A stretch of 64,000 bases of DNA from Tetrapyrgos nigripes (GCA_013368315.1 JAACJM010000005.1:496001-560000); one strand, 5' to 3'; shown: positions 36,291 through 48,104, counted from the stretch's first letter. Notes: a model not told the origin generated them from the letters alone. Numbers and translations: made by a program.

Positions 36291-36596
36291 GGTTATGGGC
36301 CCTGAAGGCCCTTGGGAGCGCCTTCAATGGCTGCAAACCATAGACTTCACATACTACCTGGATGGCGCCTTCATGGCAGCCTGTGGCGCCCTTTGTGGCA
36401 GCCTGCATCGCCTTTAATGGCTTGACGATACGTCCAACAGTGCAGGACTTACGTCCAGCTGCAGTTGTTGACGATCTAGGGGAGTAGTCACTGTCATGGC
36501 ACGTTCATCGCTGCCTCTCTTCACTTTCGCATGGCGCATTTATTGCTGCCTTCTTATGCTGCATATGGATAAATGCTGACAGTTGACCTTCCCCAG
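36229..36596 (+). promoter_or_regulatory. predicted leader intron of the copia family
   Basis: The donor CACAG|GTAAGT in the LTR and the acceptor CCTTCCCCAG at 36596, with a CTGAC branch point upstream, lie 12 bp before the gag ATG at 36609. Copy 1 has the matching pair at 20687 and 21103 despite much divergence. Splicing would remove the LTR end and primer site from the gag mRNA. Confidence 0.5.
36291..36302 (+). promoter_or_regulatory. primer binding site of copia copy 2
   Basis: GGTTATGGGCCC immediately after the LTR is complementary to the anticodon region of initiator tRNA-Met, as in copy 1. Confidence 0.7.
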
Positions 36597-36608
36597 AACT
36601 TATCAAAG

Positions 36609-39600
36609 ATGTCTTCCAACGTTTTGATGACCACTGTCCCTGTCTTCTCCGGTGTTGATTTCAACATCTGGGCCAACATTCTTCTCTCCTGGCTCCAGGC
36701 CACTGGACTTAGTTCAGTCCTTGGCTCTGATCGCCCTAGCAACGCCACTGTGAGTTCTGTCTCTCCTCTATCTGCTGAAGATACGGTGGCTCAAGCTGAG
36801 GCTATCACGGTGGCTCTAAAGAAACAGGCCGACTGGGTTGAGAAGAACGATAAGGCCATTGGGTCAATCAAGCTTCGTCTTTCTCCTGCTATTCGTCAGA
36901 AGACACTCGGTATGACTAGTGCCAAAGAAATTTGGACTACTCTCAAAAATACCTACGGGAAACCTGGGGTTTCCACAGTCTACACCGACTTTAAACGTGC
37001 TACTTCCATCACCATTCGTAACGATGCTAATCCTAGTGCTACGATCGAGCTTATTCGCATGCACTTCGATAGGGTTAGTGCCACTGGTATCTCTACTGAT
37101 ACTACCGACTCCACAACTCCAACCGCTTCCATTACAAAAATCCCCAATTTTCTCATAGTCATGTTCATCATATCGAAACTCCCTCCCAGATATGAGTATA
37201 TCATCAATCAATATACTCAATTATCGATCTCACAAATCGACAATCAAGATCTTGATGAACTGCAAAGCGAGATTGTCAATGTCTGGGAATCTCGCCAAGG
37301 GGCTTTGAAGGGAAAACCACAGGCCAACTGTCTTTCAGCTGTCAAGCGAAAGGACGGTAATCCTAGTTTCCAACAGCAGCAGCAGCAGCGCCCTAGTGGC
37401 AGCAGCAGTGGCGCTAACGGAGATAATAAAGGAAAAGGCAAGGGAAAGGGAAAGGGCAAAGCTCATTTCCGTCGAGGAGGTCGAGCTGGAAAAAATGAAC
37501 AAGCCAAGAGACAGGGACAGGCACATCTCGTTCATGGGGATAGGTCTCCCATGATGCACACAGTCACCTTCATCGACACGCCTGCTGCAGTTGATTCCCG
37601 TAAGCCATTCTTCATGGAAACGGAAAAGCCTTTTGACGCCTTTTTCACAGGTACCAAAAGAGCTATCAATCTTGCACGCAATATTGGCGCGAGACCATCT
37701 GGTGAGACTGTCACTGCTCTTGAGGATGTAGTCATGTCTCACCCTGATCTTTCCTCTTTCACTCCCCTTACCCCTGCTCCTCGTCCCAAATGTACTCTCA
37801 AGGAACGCATCTATTGGAATAATCTTCAATCATCTTCTGATGGTTGGGGATGTAATGACAACTGGAATGATGCCTTCACTCGTTCGGTCGGAACTCAGAC
37901 CGATTCAGATGCTGATATGGGATGCGCTCAGGAAGAAGATGCCAATTGGAACGAGGACACTCTGGTGAACACCTCGGAACTCGGAAGTGTGTTTGGCTCC
38001 ACAACGACAGAGTCAGGTGTAAAGGTACCGCAGGACACAAGGACCCCTGTTCCACTTATCGACCATCTTGCCTCGGATCCTGCTGCTGAGATAATGGAGT
38101 GCGGAATTCACCTTGGGGAGAGATTCCAGAATCCCGAGGACCCTCTCCACATCTATGGGGAAGGAGCAACTCCATTCTGAGCAGTAGTAAACGCCTGTGC
38201 ATCAACGGGCACTCTTTCTCTGGTCCAGCGCCTTGCTGCAGTCCGCAGCGAGATGCAAAGTGGCTCACTGCCTGCACATCCCAGTGGCACGACCACTCAG
38301 TCCTTACCCTCCAGTCGTGTTGCAAGTCCAACACCTGGAACGACTTCAACGGGATGGGAATGGCTAACTCCTCATCTCAAAAACGAGGATGGAAGGTACA
38401 ATGAGCTGCTCGATTGGCAGAGAGATGCAACAGTCGGACTAGGAGGAATGGAAATGGAGGAGGAATTACCATCCAGGGTCCCGACTCCGAGTTCAATGCC
38501 AGAACTCCGGAGCATGTCTCCGAGCCTATCCAGCACCAGCGACCTTGAGTATATGTCAACTCCGCAATCGCTCAGCAGGATGAGCCACTCTACAGATCCT
38601 GGAGAGGCAACTTCGTCAGCGAGTATTGCCGCAATAGGGGCATGGTCAGACGGAATTCCAAGTCCAAGACCTTCTACACCCGCCATGGTTATCAGCAGTG
38701 CCGCAAATAATTATGGTTGGTCCCTAGACTCTGAGGTGTCTGGCATGGACAACGGTTATCTCAGGTCAGATCTCAATTCAGATCTTATGAATAAAAGTAC
38801 TGATGCGCTTTTTCTAGCAGCTCGTAATATGGAAGCAGGTTCTACATGTATATATTTATTACATACCGCTCCTCTGGGTTTAACAACCCCTTTTATTTAT
38901 AATGAACTGTACACTAGCCCTGGCAGCAACAATGAATATTTATGTGCCTGTGGCACTTTGTTTTCATTATGCCAGAAGTGTAAGAAAAAGAGATCTGATA
39001 CTGTCAAAATCCACTTCAGTGATGGATGGTTACTTGACTCTGGAGCATCAGCGCATTTTACGTTCGACATCAATGACTTTGTTGAATTGAGTTATATAAA
39101 ACCAATTCCAGTGAAAACTGCCAATGGATTCACGAATATCCGTGCATCCAGAACAGTCCTGATCTCTCAACGTAAAAGAGTTATGAAATTAGATCTGGTC
39201 TATTACATTCCTGATCTAAATCAACGACTCTTATCTGTCGGTCAATTCTTAAATGACAACATGCTTATGCGCGGTAACTCCGATCATATCACCATTTCGA
39301 GAAATACAACATTCTTGACTTTCTCAACGCTATACTATCTTCCACACAAATCGAAAATTGTCGCTTCTAAAGCCAATCTTTTGATTTATCTTATCAACTA
39401 CAAGATCTTACATCGTCGTATAGGGCATCCCTCTCGTGATGTTCTAAAACATGTCCGACAACACACCCTTGGCACTCCTGAATTCATCATTCCGAAGGAG
39501 CTTCCTTTGTGCAAAGGCTGTCTTGAAGGCAAAACTCCCAAACAAGCTTACCCTCCTAACCAACGACGTGCTACTCGTCCTTTCCAAATTATCCATACGG

Positions 39601-42490
39601 ATTTGAAGGAATTCCCCACGATCTCTTACCACAAGTACAAGTATATAATCGTCTTCTTTGATGATTACACTTCAGATGCTTGGGTACGATTTCTTAAAGA
39701 CAAGATACAACCACTAACTGCCACTTGTCAGTTCCTTGCGATGGTAGAAACTCAATATAAGATGAAAGTCGAACAGTGGATGTCTGATATGGGTGGTGAA
39801 TTCATCAAAGGCACCTACCGAGAAATGTTACTCGAGAAGGGTATTAGAATCCTTAAAAGTGCACCATACATTCATCAACAGAATGGTCGAGCAGAGCGCT
39901 TTATATGCACCCTAATGGATAAGGCACTGGCAATGATGAAACTAGCGTGTCTACCTGAATCTTGGTGGGAATATGCTGTCTGTCATGGATTCCCTTACGA
40001 CGACACAAATGGATAACTCCATTTGAAATGCTTGAAAAGGAAAAACCGCGTATCGATCATTTGCGAGTTTTTGGCTGTGGAGCTTATGTCTTTAAACCCA
40101 AGGAAACTCGAAAGAACGAACTCATGACGTATCTTGGTGTAGCACCGGGAGAACGTGGAAATCTTTTCATGCGTACAAACAATGCGGAATTTACATCCCC
40201 GCAAGCCGTGTTTGAGGAAGACTTCTTTCCTCGATGTAAAACTCAATCTCGTGGTTCAAACAACTTCCTATTGAGTCATCGCAAAGCGATGACACTCCTC
40301 TACCACAACCAATCCCGACAATGATGATGAAGATTTTGATCATCGTCCTCCTCACATCCCTTCCATAAGGAGACCTGATCAGCTTCGTGACGATGAACCT
40401 GAACAGGATCCACCGCCTTCATCCCCGGATAGTGACTTAGAATCAAGAAGGCCTATAACGCCACCTCCAAGGGAGACACCACATCCTGAGGCACCTCAAA
40501 AAGTCACTAGACCAAGACGGGATTACGGAGAACCAACACATCGAAGCGAGCGTGTTAGTGAACCAAACAAACAGTATGGAGATAAGCACCCTGTACAAGT
40601 TACACGTGATCTTGAACCTCAAATCGCAGCTGATAAAAGAGCGGAAGCAAAAGCTAAAGCAGAGAGAGACGCTCGGAAAGAACACCAACGTCAACAAGCT
40701 GCAGAGCAACAGGTTCCCAGACCTAGTTCTGCATCCGGAAGCGCACCCCAGGGGGAGCAGCAAGCCGAGAGTGATGACTCTGCACACCCTGAATCAGAAC
40801 ATATGGCAGAACCATGCCGGGAAGGGGGAGTATCTATAAACTTCTTGCTTATGCAGGCAGTTGCTCCTGGAGAAATCGATTCCCACTTGCTTATTCAGAA
40901 AATTACTTCGAAGAATGATGGGAATCAACCAAATGTCTGTAATATTCGCAAATGGACATTCAAAGATATTGCACTGTTACCTAAAGATGTGCTTGCTGCG
41001 AAGAACTAGAGGCTCTTCGCAAGTGCGACACCTATGAATTGGTCGAAAGACCTACAGATAGGAAAGTCATCAAAAACTGATGGGTCTTCGACATCAATTC
41101 TGATGGTGGTAAAAAGGCAAGACTCGTTGCAAAAGGTTTTTCACAGATCAAAGGCATAGACTTTGATCAAGTATATTCGCCTGTTGTTCGATTCAAGACT
41201 GTGCGTTTAATCTTCGCTTTAGCTGCACTTAAAGGTTGGCACGTGTCCGGTGTCGACGTCCGATCAGCCTATTTATATGGCTTACTCGATGAAGAAATCT
41301 ATATGGAACAACCAGAAGCCTTTAAAGAAAAGGGACAAGAGCATAAAGTCGTCCGGCTTCTTCGTGCTCTTTACAGACTCAAACAAGCAGGACTTGCGTG
41401 GTGGAAAAGTCTTGATAAGTCCATGGTGGAACTTGGTTTTAAACGAATCATTTCCGACGCCAGAATCTTCATTCACAAACGCTATGACGCCAACAATGAT
41501 CTTATTGAAAATTCTATCGTTATTGCTGTAGTCTATGTGGATGACGCTCTATTCTGTGGAGCTAACAAAACCTTAGTCTTACGACTCAAAGGAAACTTTA
41601 TGAAGAGATGGGAATGTAGGGATCTAGGCGATGCCAAAGAATTCCCTAGGATGAGAATTACCAGGAAAGGCAGCAAGGTCTCTTTAGACCAGTGCACTTA
41701 TCTGGATAAAATCCTAGAGACATATGGAATGCAAAAGGCAAAAGTTTCTGCTACCCCATTACCCGCCAATTATCACCCTCTTCCTCTTCCAAAAGACGCT
41801 CCTGTCAACTATACACTTTGTCAAAGTTATCAGGAGATAATCGGATTCTTACTGTACTTAATGTTAGGAACACATCCTGATATCTCCTTTGCTGTCACAA
41901 AACTTGCGCAATTTGCTGCAAACCCCTCACAAGAACACTACAATAAGGCGAAAGACATTTGCCGTTACCTCGTTGGCACTAGAAAATATGCTCTTGTATA
42001 CAACGGTCGAGGGGGAGAAGGCTTATCAGCCTATACAGACTCCGATTGGGGATCAGATCCTGGATCTCGCAAATCTCAAACTGGCTTCTTTCTACAATTA
42101 GCCCAAGCACCATTTAGCTGGATGTCTAGACAACAAAAGACAGTTGCCCTATCTTCGACTGAAGCTGAATACATGGCACTTAGTGACTGCAGTCGACAAG
42201 TATTCTGGATCAAGACTCTTCTCAGTGAAATCGAATATCCTCTCCACACTATTCCAATTTACGGTGACAATTAGGGATCAATTTTTATTGCATCAAACCC
42301 TGTCACGGATAAGCGAACCAAGCACATTGATATTCGATATCATTTTGTTCGAGAAAAAGTCATCGACGAGACAGTCAAGTTATTCTTCATTGAAGGAAGC
42401 AATAACCCTGCAGATCTACTCACTAAAGCTCTAGATTGAGTAAAGTTTGAGAAGTTCAGGAAACAATTAGGACTTCAGTTTTATAATTGA
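36609..42490 (+). pseudogene. copia gag-pol polyprotein, copy 2
   Basis: A single polyprotein frame starts at ATG 36609 (MSSNVLMTTVPVFSG). Gag lacks a CCHC knuckle but has a poly-Q run and a GKGKGKGKGK basic tract near 37430. An in-frame TGA (38178-38180) separates it from pol. Before the protease is a C-x-C-x6-C-x2-C motif (38943-38981), then DGWLLDSGASAHFT (catalytic DSG at 39035). Integrase keeps its HHCC finger (39412-39530) and the D, D and E residues (HTDLKEF, SDMGGEF, NGRAERF). RT has VYVDDALF near 41533 and RNase H has SSTEAEYMAL near 42160. Breaks are a deletion/frameshift near 39985, frame changes near 40310 and 40990, TGA at 41078, TAG at 42272 and TGA at 42437. Many are recent, since the LTRs are almost identical. 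Confidence 0.92.
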
Positions 42491-42597
42491 AGAAAGTCCT
42501 ATAAATCGCATCGAAAATATCGAGGCACTGGATCCCTTCCTTCCATGGCTGCTTACAGCACCTACCTATGCTTACACGCACTACCGTGCTGCTTAGC

Positions 42598-42606
42598 AGG
42601 GGGGAG
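42598..42606 (+). promoter_or_regulatory. polypurine tract of copia copy 2
   Basis: AGGGGGGAG abuts the 3' LTR and would prime plus-strand DNA synthesis. Copy 3 has the equivalent tract at 63800-63808. Confidence 0.8.
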
Positions 42607-42974
42607 TGTTGAATTGGCGCATTCAGTTGCAGCCATCAACGTCATCTATGTAGAACAATAGTAGTAGTTATAAATAGAACAATAAGATTATATAGACAAT
42701 AAATGTAGTACGACAATAGTGTACAAAACCAGCATTGTACTATCAAGTACAATAGAATCTTATTGTTACTCTAGTATTAGTTTACATGTATTTGTACCTC
42801 CTCAAAGGTATATAAGGACTCGTAGATAGTCCTCCAAATAACAAGTTTTATACTTAACTCTCATCGCTCAATAAGCCTCTTACAAGCCTTACAAGCTATT
42901 CTCTATCCACAGGTAAGTTGTGTAGTTGCCACTGCATTTAGTAGTGTACAGGACTGTACCATGCCTGCTTAACA
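42607..42974 (+). repeat. 3' LTR of copia copy 2
   Basis: It is identical to the 5' LTR except for three transitions, each at a CpG that is intact in the 5' LTR. Confidence 0.95.
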
Positions 42975-42988
42975 GAGCCAACCTCTCT

Positions 42989-44606
42989 TCAAGCTCTCTC
43001 AGTGAGGACAACTGCTTTCTGCTCGCATATCTCGTGTTGCAACAATGAAATGAGTTCTTGACATCCAACACCTTAGTAATTGGAAGTCAAAGAAGAAGGG
43101 TAGCCACTCACTATCATACTTGGTCCCTTCAGAAGGCTCTTCACCTTGAAGGCAGCCTGGTCTCATCACGCAGAACAAGGTATACACGGTGTATTCCCTC
43201 TCATACACACATATCCACATAACTCTCCTCATCAACTTCTCGCAACACACTTTTGTACATGAGGTCAGCACAGAAATAGTTATGTACTGGCCGGCAGCTG
43301 CGAGAACATCATTCTGTTTGTTCTTCCTGACGGCCTCTACAAGGTAACCCCCAAGCATCAGTGACCTGTAGATTTGATACCCCAGCATGTACAGCATGTT
43401 GAACTGTTGCTTTCATGACATCTACAGCCAGGCGCATGCGGCTGACAAGTGAGGGATTGATCTCCAGTCTTGATAATAGGACATCAATATCTTTGTCTAG
43501 AAAGGAAATCTTAATGACTGTCAATGAGTCAGAATGACAGAACTCACCTCCATCGACCAATATCTCCAACTCATCTGCCATATTCCTCAGTAATCCCTTC
43601 TTCAGTAGCAGACCTCTCTTCTGCGAAGCAGACAACTTGGACTGCTGCAGTATATCTGCAACAGTGCTCACTCCATAGCTAGGTCAATGACTGGTCAGCA
43701 CCTCACTGTTCGAATGAGAGATATGGATCTCGTAGTTCTGTGCCAAATTGGGGAAACTATTGAGAATGTCACTGGAAACGGCGATCATCTCTGCAGCGAC
43801 CGCTATCGGCCCATGTGTCAAATCAGGGGTGATAATGTCGAAAATCCCAGCTTTAGAGCCAGAAGGATGACCAGGAACAGTACTAAAGACATATCAGAAT
43901 AGTCCAAAGCCAGAAGACTTGCACAAAACTCACTTGGACCTCCATATTATCCAGATGATACCTCTTAATCCTTTGTAGACCCTGACGTACTGCAGACCTT
44001 GCAAACGGGACTGACAGATCTGTAGGAAGACCGACGAGGTCACCATGTCTATCAATGAAAGTCACCTGAGGGGATTGGTCAGGAGTGATGACAGGAATGA
44101 GGAGAGTCGGTTCCGCATGGACTGCCCCATGCAAACAAAAAAATGGATGCCAGACGTTCATGTACAACTCCTGTAAGTGCGTAATGTTTGGCGAGAGTGA
44201 CTTTGAGATAGGTAGCTTCGGACAAATTTGGGAGGATGGTTGAACAGAGCAGATAAAGTCATTTGGCGGTATTGAGAGTCAGGTTTGGCTAGAAGACGGC
44301 ACGTCAGTACATCCAGATAGTGAATCAAAGCCAGACAACTCACTCATCAGACGTAAAGCACCTTTGAAATACTCTTGGGGGCAGAAGAGAACTATGAGAT
44401 AATTCCAAGGCGGCAGGTTGCTCATCGGGATCAGGCTGGAGTAACCAGGTGATGACTAAAGGAGACCATCAATATAATGAAAAAAGCCACATGAAATGTG
44501 AAGTAGCTCACTCTGTCCTTGATTCTTCAGGTTTGGGTCCCAGTCAGGGAAGGTGACCTCTGGTTTCCGTAATTTCTCAATGACAATGATATGTTCAGAG
44601 CCGATA
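42989..44606 (-). pseudogene. GCN2 (eIF2-alpha kinase) C-terminal fragment: kinase end plus HisRS-like domain
   Basis: Minus-strand segments follow the GCN2 order. Kinase C-lobe: [18 protein letters not shown] near 44560 and TWLLQPDPDEQPAALELS near 44430. HisRS-like domain: KPDSQYRQMTLSALFNHPP near 44255, IDRHGDLVGLPTDLSVPFAR near 44040, GIFDIITPDLTHGP near 43830, QNYEIHISHS near 43725, SQKRGLLLKKGLLRN near 43610, and MLGGYLVEAVRKNKQNDVLAA near 43330. C-terminal end: GTKYD and QELISLLQHEICEQK near 43030, then a stop at 42989. GCN2 senses uncharged tRNA. The upstream kinase N-lobe, RWD and pseudokinase parts are missing, introns are retained, and frame changes occur near 44370 and 43370. It is not a working kinase. 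Confidence 0.85.
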
Positions 44607-44760
44607 ACTTCCATGTCATTGAGAGAAAATTGGGATCCTTGAGCTACGATGCGACCATTGACAGCAATTATAGCACAACCATCGCAGTAAAGACAATCTC
44701 TGTTGCAGCCTTGCTGTTTGGTGTAAGGAGATAAACACCACCTAGCTATGTGAGAGTGGC
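44606..44760 (-). pseudogene. glutamine-dependent NAD synthetase fragment
   Basis: The segment contains [21 protein letters not shown] and then [14 protein letters not shown]. It closely resembles the NQQGCDGD...YDGCA and AQGSQFSL...VEV blocks in the nitrilase-type glutaminase domain of QNS1/NADSYN1. Only about 45 residues are present; the synthetase domain that should follow is absent. Instead the same open frame continues directly into the GCN2 kinase piece. That makes an in-frame chimera of two unrelated genes. Confidence 0.65.
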
Positions 44761-44999
44761 TGGACTTTTCAGTAGACAAGAGTGACATGTTGGAAAGTCT
44801 GAAGTCTTTCCAGTGGATGTGGGAGGAGCTGGTACCAATGGGTTTCTTCTTGGTCGGTATAGTGACATGAAGACCTGAGTCTGGTTTGACAGCTTCATCC
44901 ACATTCTTAGTTGTTGTACAACCAGCTGGAGCGCAAATGAAGTCATTGCAGGTCGAACAGGACTGATATTCGTGTATGGGATCTCGAATGCAAAGGAAC

Positions 45000-45660
45000 A
45001 CATTTCTGGGGAATTTGTGTCTACAATCCCGTATTGAAGATATGACAGCTGGTTGCCAAAGCTGTCTGACCCCAAGCGGCTTCATTGGTTGATTTCTTGC
45101 CACGGCACCACTTCCAATTGTCGCTTCAGTGTTTGCATTGATACCATTGCAAACATTCTTCCCAGGCACCACTGACAAAACGAGCCACATCTGTTCAAAT
45201 TCATGATTCTTTAGCATAGATCATTGTTCCAAAACAATCTAAAATCCTCTTCAGAGAGCAGACCTAAATGTGAATATTGATCAACTACTGGAATGCGTAA
45301 AAATGAGAGAGGACACACCAAACCCATTGACGGATCCAAGGACACTCATAATGGTCACCCTAACCCCAACATCTACACTGAATTTCGCAAACTCCGAATA
45401 AAAACCTCATTGTAAAGTGCGTAAGGGTGGGGAGGACACCTTCGCCTTTCTTGTTTTGTTTACCAGTGGTAACCCTTGGCATCGGCATTTTCGTATACGA
45501 TTTGCAGAACCTTGATTGCTACCAGACGCACAGCTGCTGAGGAATCGGATAAAACCCATCTGACATAAGTATAGAGAGCTGGATCAGAAATGTGTGGTAG
45601 GATCTCAATATATGTGGAGAGATAAGTGACACATTTAGTTTGGATGACCGTATAGAATAT
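45000..45660 (-). pseudogene. cohesin subunit SCC3/STAG fragment
   Basis: Going leftward on the minus strand, CVTYLSTYIEILPHISDPALY and YVRWVLSDSSAAVRLVAIKVL match the STAG-domain helical repeats (WVLSD...VRLEA). They are followed in other frames by TLTHFTMRF, DVGVRVTIMSVLGSVNG, LGLLSEEDF and FVSGAWEEC, the order expected in SCC3/STAG. Introns are retained and there are frameshifts and stops. On its right it merges at about 45660 into the 465-bp repeat array, the shared sequence ending at a segment reading SFADPHD. The part at 44760-45000 is unassigned. Confidence 0.7.
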
Positions 45661-48035
45661 ACATGACTTTTTGTCGTGGGGGTCAGCAAAGCTAATTGTT
45701 CCATATATGACACAGTAAACACCAGCATCCAGTCCCGCAGTCTGTATCCTGCAGGCAAGCATATCAATAATTATCCAGAAAGGAAGCTGAAAAGACGTAC
45801 CAAAAGAATGTACACAGTTGACGCCCTCAATCTCACCAAAGTCTTCAGATTGTAAAAAGTTCAGAACATGATCTGTAAAACGAAAGAGTGAGTTGTGTGA
45901 CCAACCAAGTTGGCTTAAAGACACAGGACCAAGCCTGTGTCGAGTCTTGGCCAAGCCATGGTTCACGCAGCAAATAAGATAAGAATCGCCACAAGTCTTG
46001 AAATTGCGGAGAGAAACCTGCAAGACTTGAGTGAAAGTACTTAGCAAGAAAATGCTGAAAACAGCGTACCTGGTTGGATTGCAGTAAACTGCTTTCTTGG
46101 CTGGTGTAGGTAGCAGACCGTACAGAAGATATATGACTTTTCGTCAAGGGGGTCAGCAAAGCTAACCGCTCCATAGATCATACCAGTAAACACCAGCGTC
46201 AAGTCCCGTAGTCCATAACCTGCAGGCTAGCACATCAATAATCATCCAGAAAAGAAGCCGAAAAGACGTGCCAAAAGAACCTAAACAGTTGATGCCCTCA
46301 ATCTCGCCAAATTCTCCATATTGCAACAAGTCCAGAACGAGATCTGTAAAACGAAAACGAGGGAGTTGTGTGGCCAACTAAGTTGGCTTAAAGACACAGG
46401 ACTAAGCTTGTGTCGAGTGCTGGTCAAGTCAGGACTCACATAGCCAAAAGTCCTGAAATTGCCAAGAGAAACCTGTAAGACTTGAGTGGCAGGACTTGGC
46501 AAGAAAATGCTGCAAACAATGTACCTAGTTGGATTGCAGTAAACTCCTGCCTTTGCCGGTGTAGGTAGCAGACCGTACAGAAGATCCACGATTTTTCGTC
46601 GTGGGAGTCAGCAAAGCTAACCGCTCCATATATCATACCAGTAAACAACAGCATCAATTCCTGTAGTCCGTAACCTGCAGGCAAGCACATCACCAGTCAT
46701 CCAGAAAAGAAGCTGGAAAGACGAGCCAAAAGAATGTACACAATTGACGCCCTCAATCACGCCAAATTCCTTAGATTGCAGAAAGTCCAGAACGCGATCT
46801 GTAAAACGAAAACGAGGGAGTTGTGTGGCCAACCAAGTTGGCTTAAGACACAGGACCAAGCATGTGTTGAGTCCTGGCCAAGCCATGGCTCACGCAGTGA
46901 ATAAGATAAGAGTCGCCAGAAGTCTTGAAATTGCTGAGAGAAACCTGCAAGACTTGAGTGAAAGTACTTAGCAAGAAAATGCTGAAAACAACGTACCTGG
47001 TTGGATTGCAGTAAACTGCTTCCTTGGCTGGGGTAGATAGCAGACCGTATAGAAGATCCACGACTTTTCGTCATGGGGGTCAGCAAAGCTGACCGTTCCA
47101 TAGATCATACCAGTAAACACCAGCGTCAAGTCCCGTAGTCTGTAACCTGCAGGCTAGCACATCAATAATCATCTCAAGAAGCCGAAAAGACGTGCCAAAA
47201 GAACGTACACAGTTGACGCCCTCAATCTCGCCAAAGTCTTCAGATTGCAAAAAAGTCCAGAGCGCGATCTGTAAAACGAAAAAGAGGGAGTTGTGCGGCC
47301 AACCAAGTTGGCTTAAAGACACAGGACCAAGCCTGTGTTGAGTGCTGGCCAAGCCAGGACTCACGGAGCGAAGATAAGAGTCGCCAGAAGTCTTGAACTT
47401 GCCGAGAGAAACCTGCAAGACTTGAGTGAAAGTACTTAGCAAGAAAATGCTGCAAACGACGTACCTAGTTGGATTGCAGTAAACTCCTGCCTTTGCCGAT
47501 TAGGTAGCAGACTGTATAGAAGATCCACAACTTTTGGTCATGGGGGTCAGCAAAGTTAACCGTTCCATAGATCATAGCAGCAAACGCCGGCGTCAAGTCC
47601 CATAATCCGTAGCCTGTATATGTATGTCAATAATCACCCAGAAAGAAAGCCCAGAAAGACGTACCACAAAAATGTACCCAGTTGACACCCTCAATCTCGC
47701 TAAAAGTCTTCAGATTGCAAAAAAGTCCAGAACACGATCTGTAAAACAAAAACGGAGTTGCATGGCAAACCAAGTTGGCTAAAGACACAGGACCAAGCCT
47801 AGGTCGAGTGTTGACCAAACCAGGACTCATGTAGAGAATAAGATAAGAGTCGCCAATGTCTTGAGATATTGTGTACTTAAGTGCAGGATGTGATCTGTAA
47901 AACGAAAGACAGGGAGTTATGCAGCCAACCAAGTTGGCTTAAAGACACAGGACCAAGCCTGTGTCGAGTGCTGGCCAAGCCAGGACTCACGCAGCAAAGA
48001 TGATAGTAGTACTAGTCGATAATTCAAAGGAGAAC
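45660..48035 (-). repeat. tandem array A of a ~465-bp repeat (five units, minus orientation)
   Basis: The marker GTACCT(A/G)GTTGGATTGC recurs at about 46066, 46521, 46993 and 47461 (spacing 455-472). Each unit holds exon-like open segments with splice-like borders, plus two adjacent hairpins. The ORFs reading SFADPHDEKS are all this one repeat. The rightmost unit is partial. Confidence 0.85.
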
Positions 48036-48104
48036 GAATTGTAATACTATTAGTATTAAAGAAGTGTCAATGATCACATGATGTGATGGCATGTGACCAT
48101 GCGT
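48036..48104. other. spacer at the centre of the inverted arrays
   Basis: About 70 unique bases separate arms that read GATAATTCAAAGGAGAACGA on the left and, inverted, TCGTTCTCCTTCGAATTATC on the right. This is the symmetry point of the region. Confidence 0.7.

Larger units (their letters stand above)
35923..42974 (+). mobile_element. Ty1/copia element, copy 2, full length and young but inactivated
   Basis: Two 368-bp LTRs (35923-36290 and 42607-42974) differ at only three positions. They are bounded by TGTT..AACA and the 5-bp duplication GAGCC (35918-35922 and 42975-42979). Primer site, leader intron, gag-pol and polypurine tract are all present. Nonsense codons and a coding deletion make it non-autonomous. 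It landed among captured gene fragments, 10 bp past the stop codon of the GCN2-like piece. Confidence 0.95.

Noticed and set aside
42999..45217. First read as a KDZ-type transposase because of Cys-rich segments
   Set aside because: Ordered matches to GCN2, NAD synthetase and SCC3 explain most of it; no transposase motif is seen.
45460..47932. Many overlapping 70-195 codon frames as separate genes
   Set aside because: They are the same 465-bp repeat unit in successive copies; only the leftmost continues into an SCC3-like segment.
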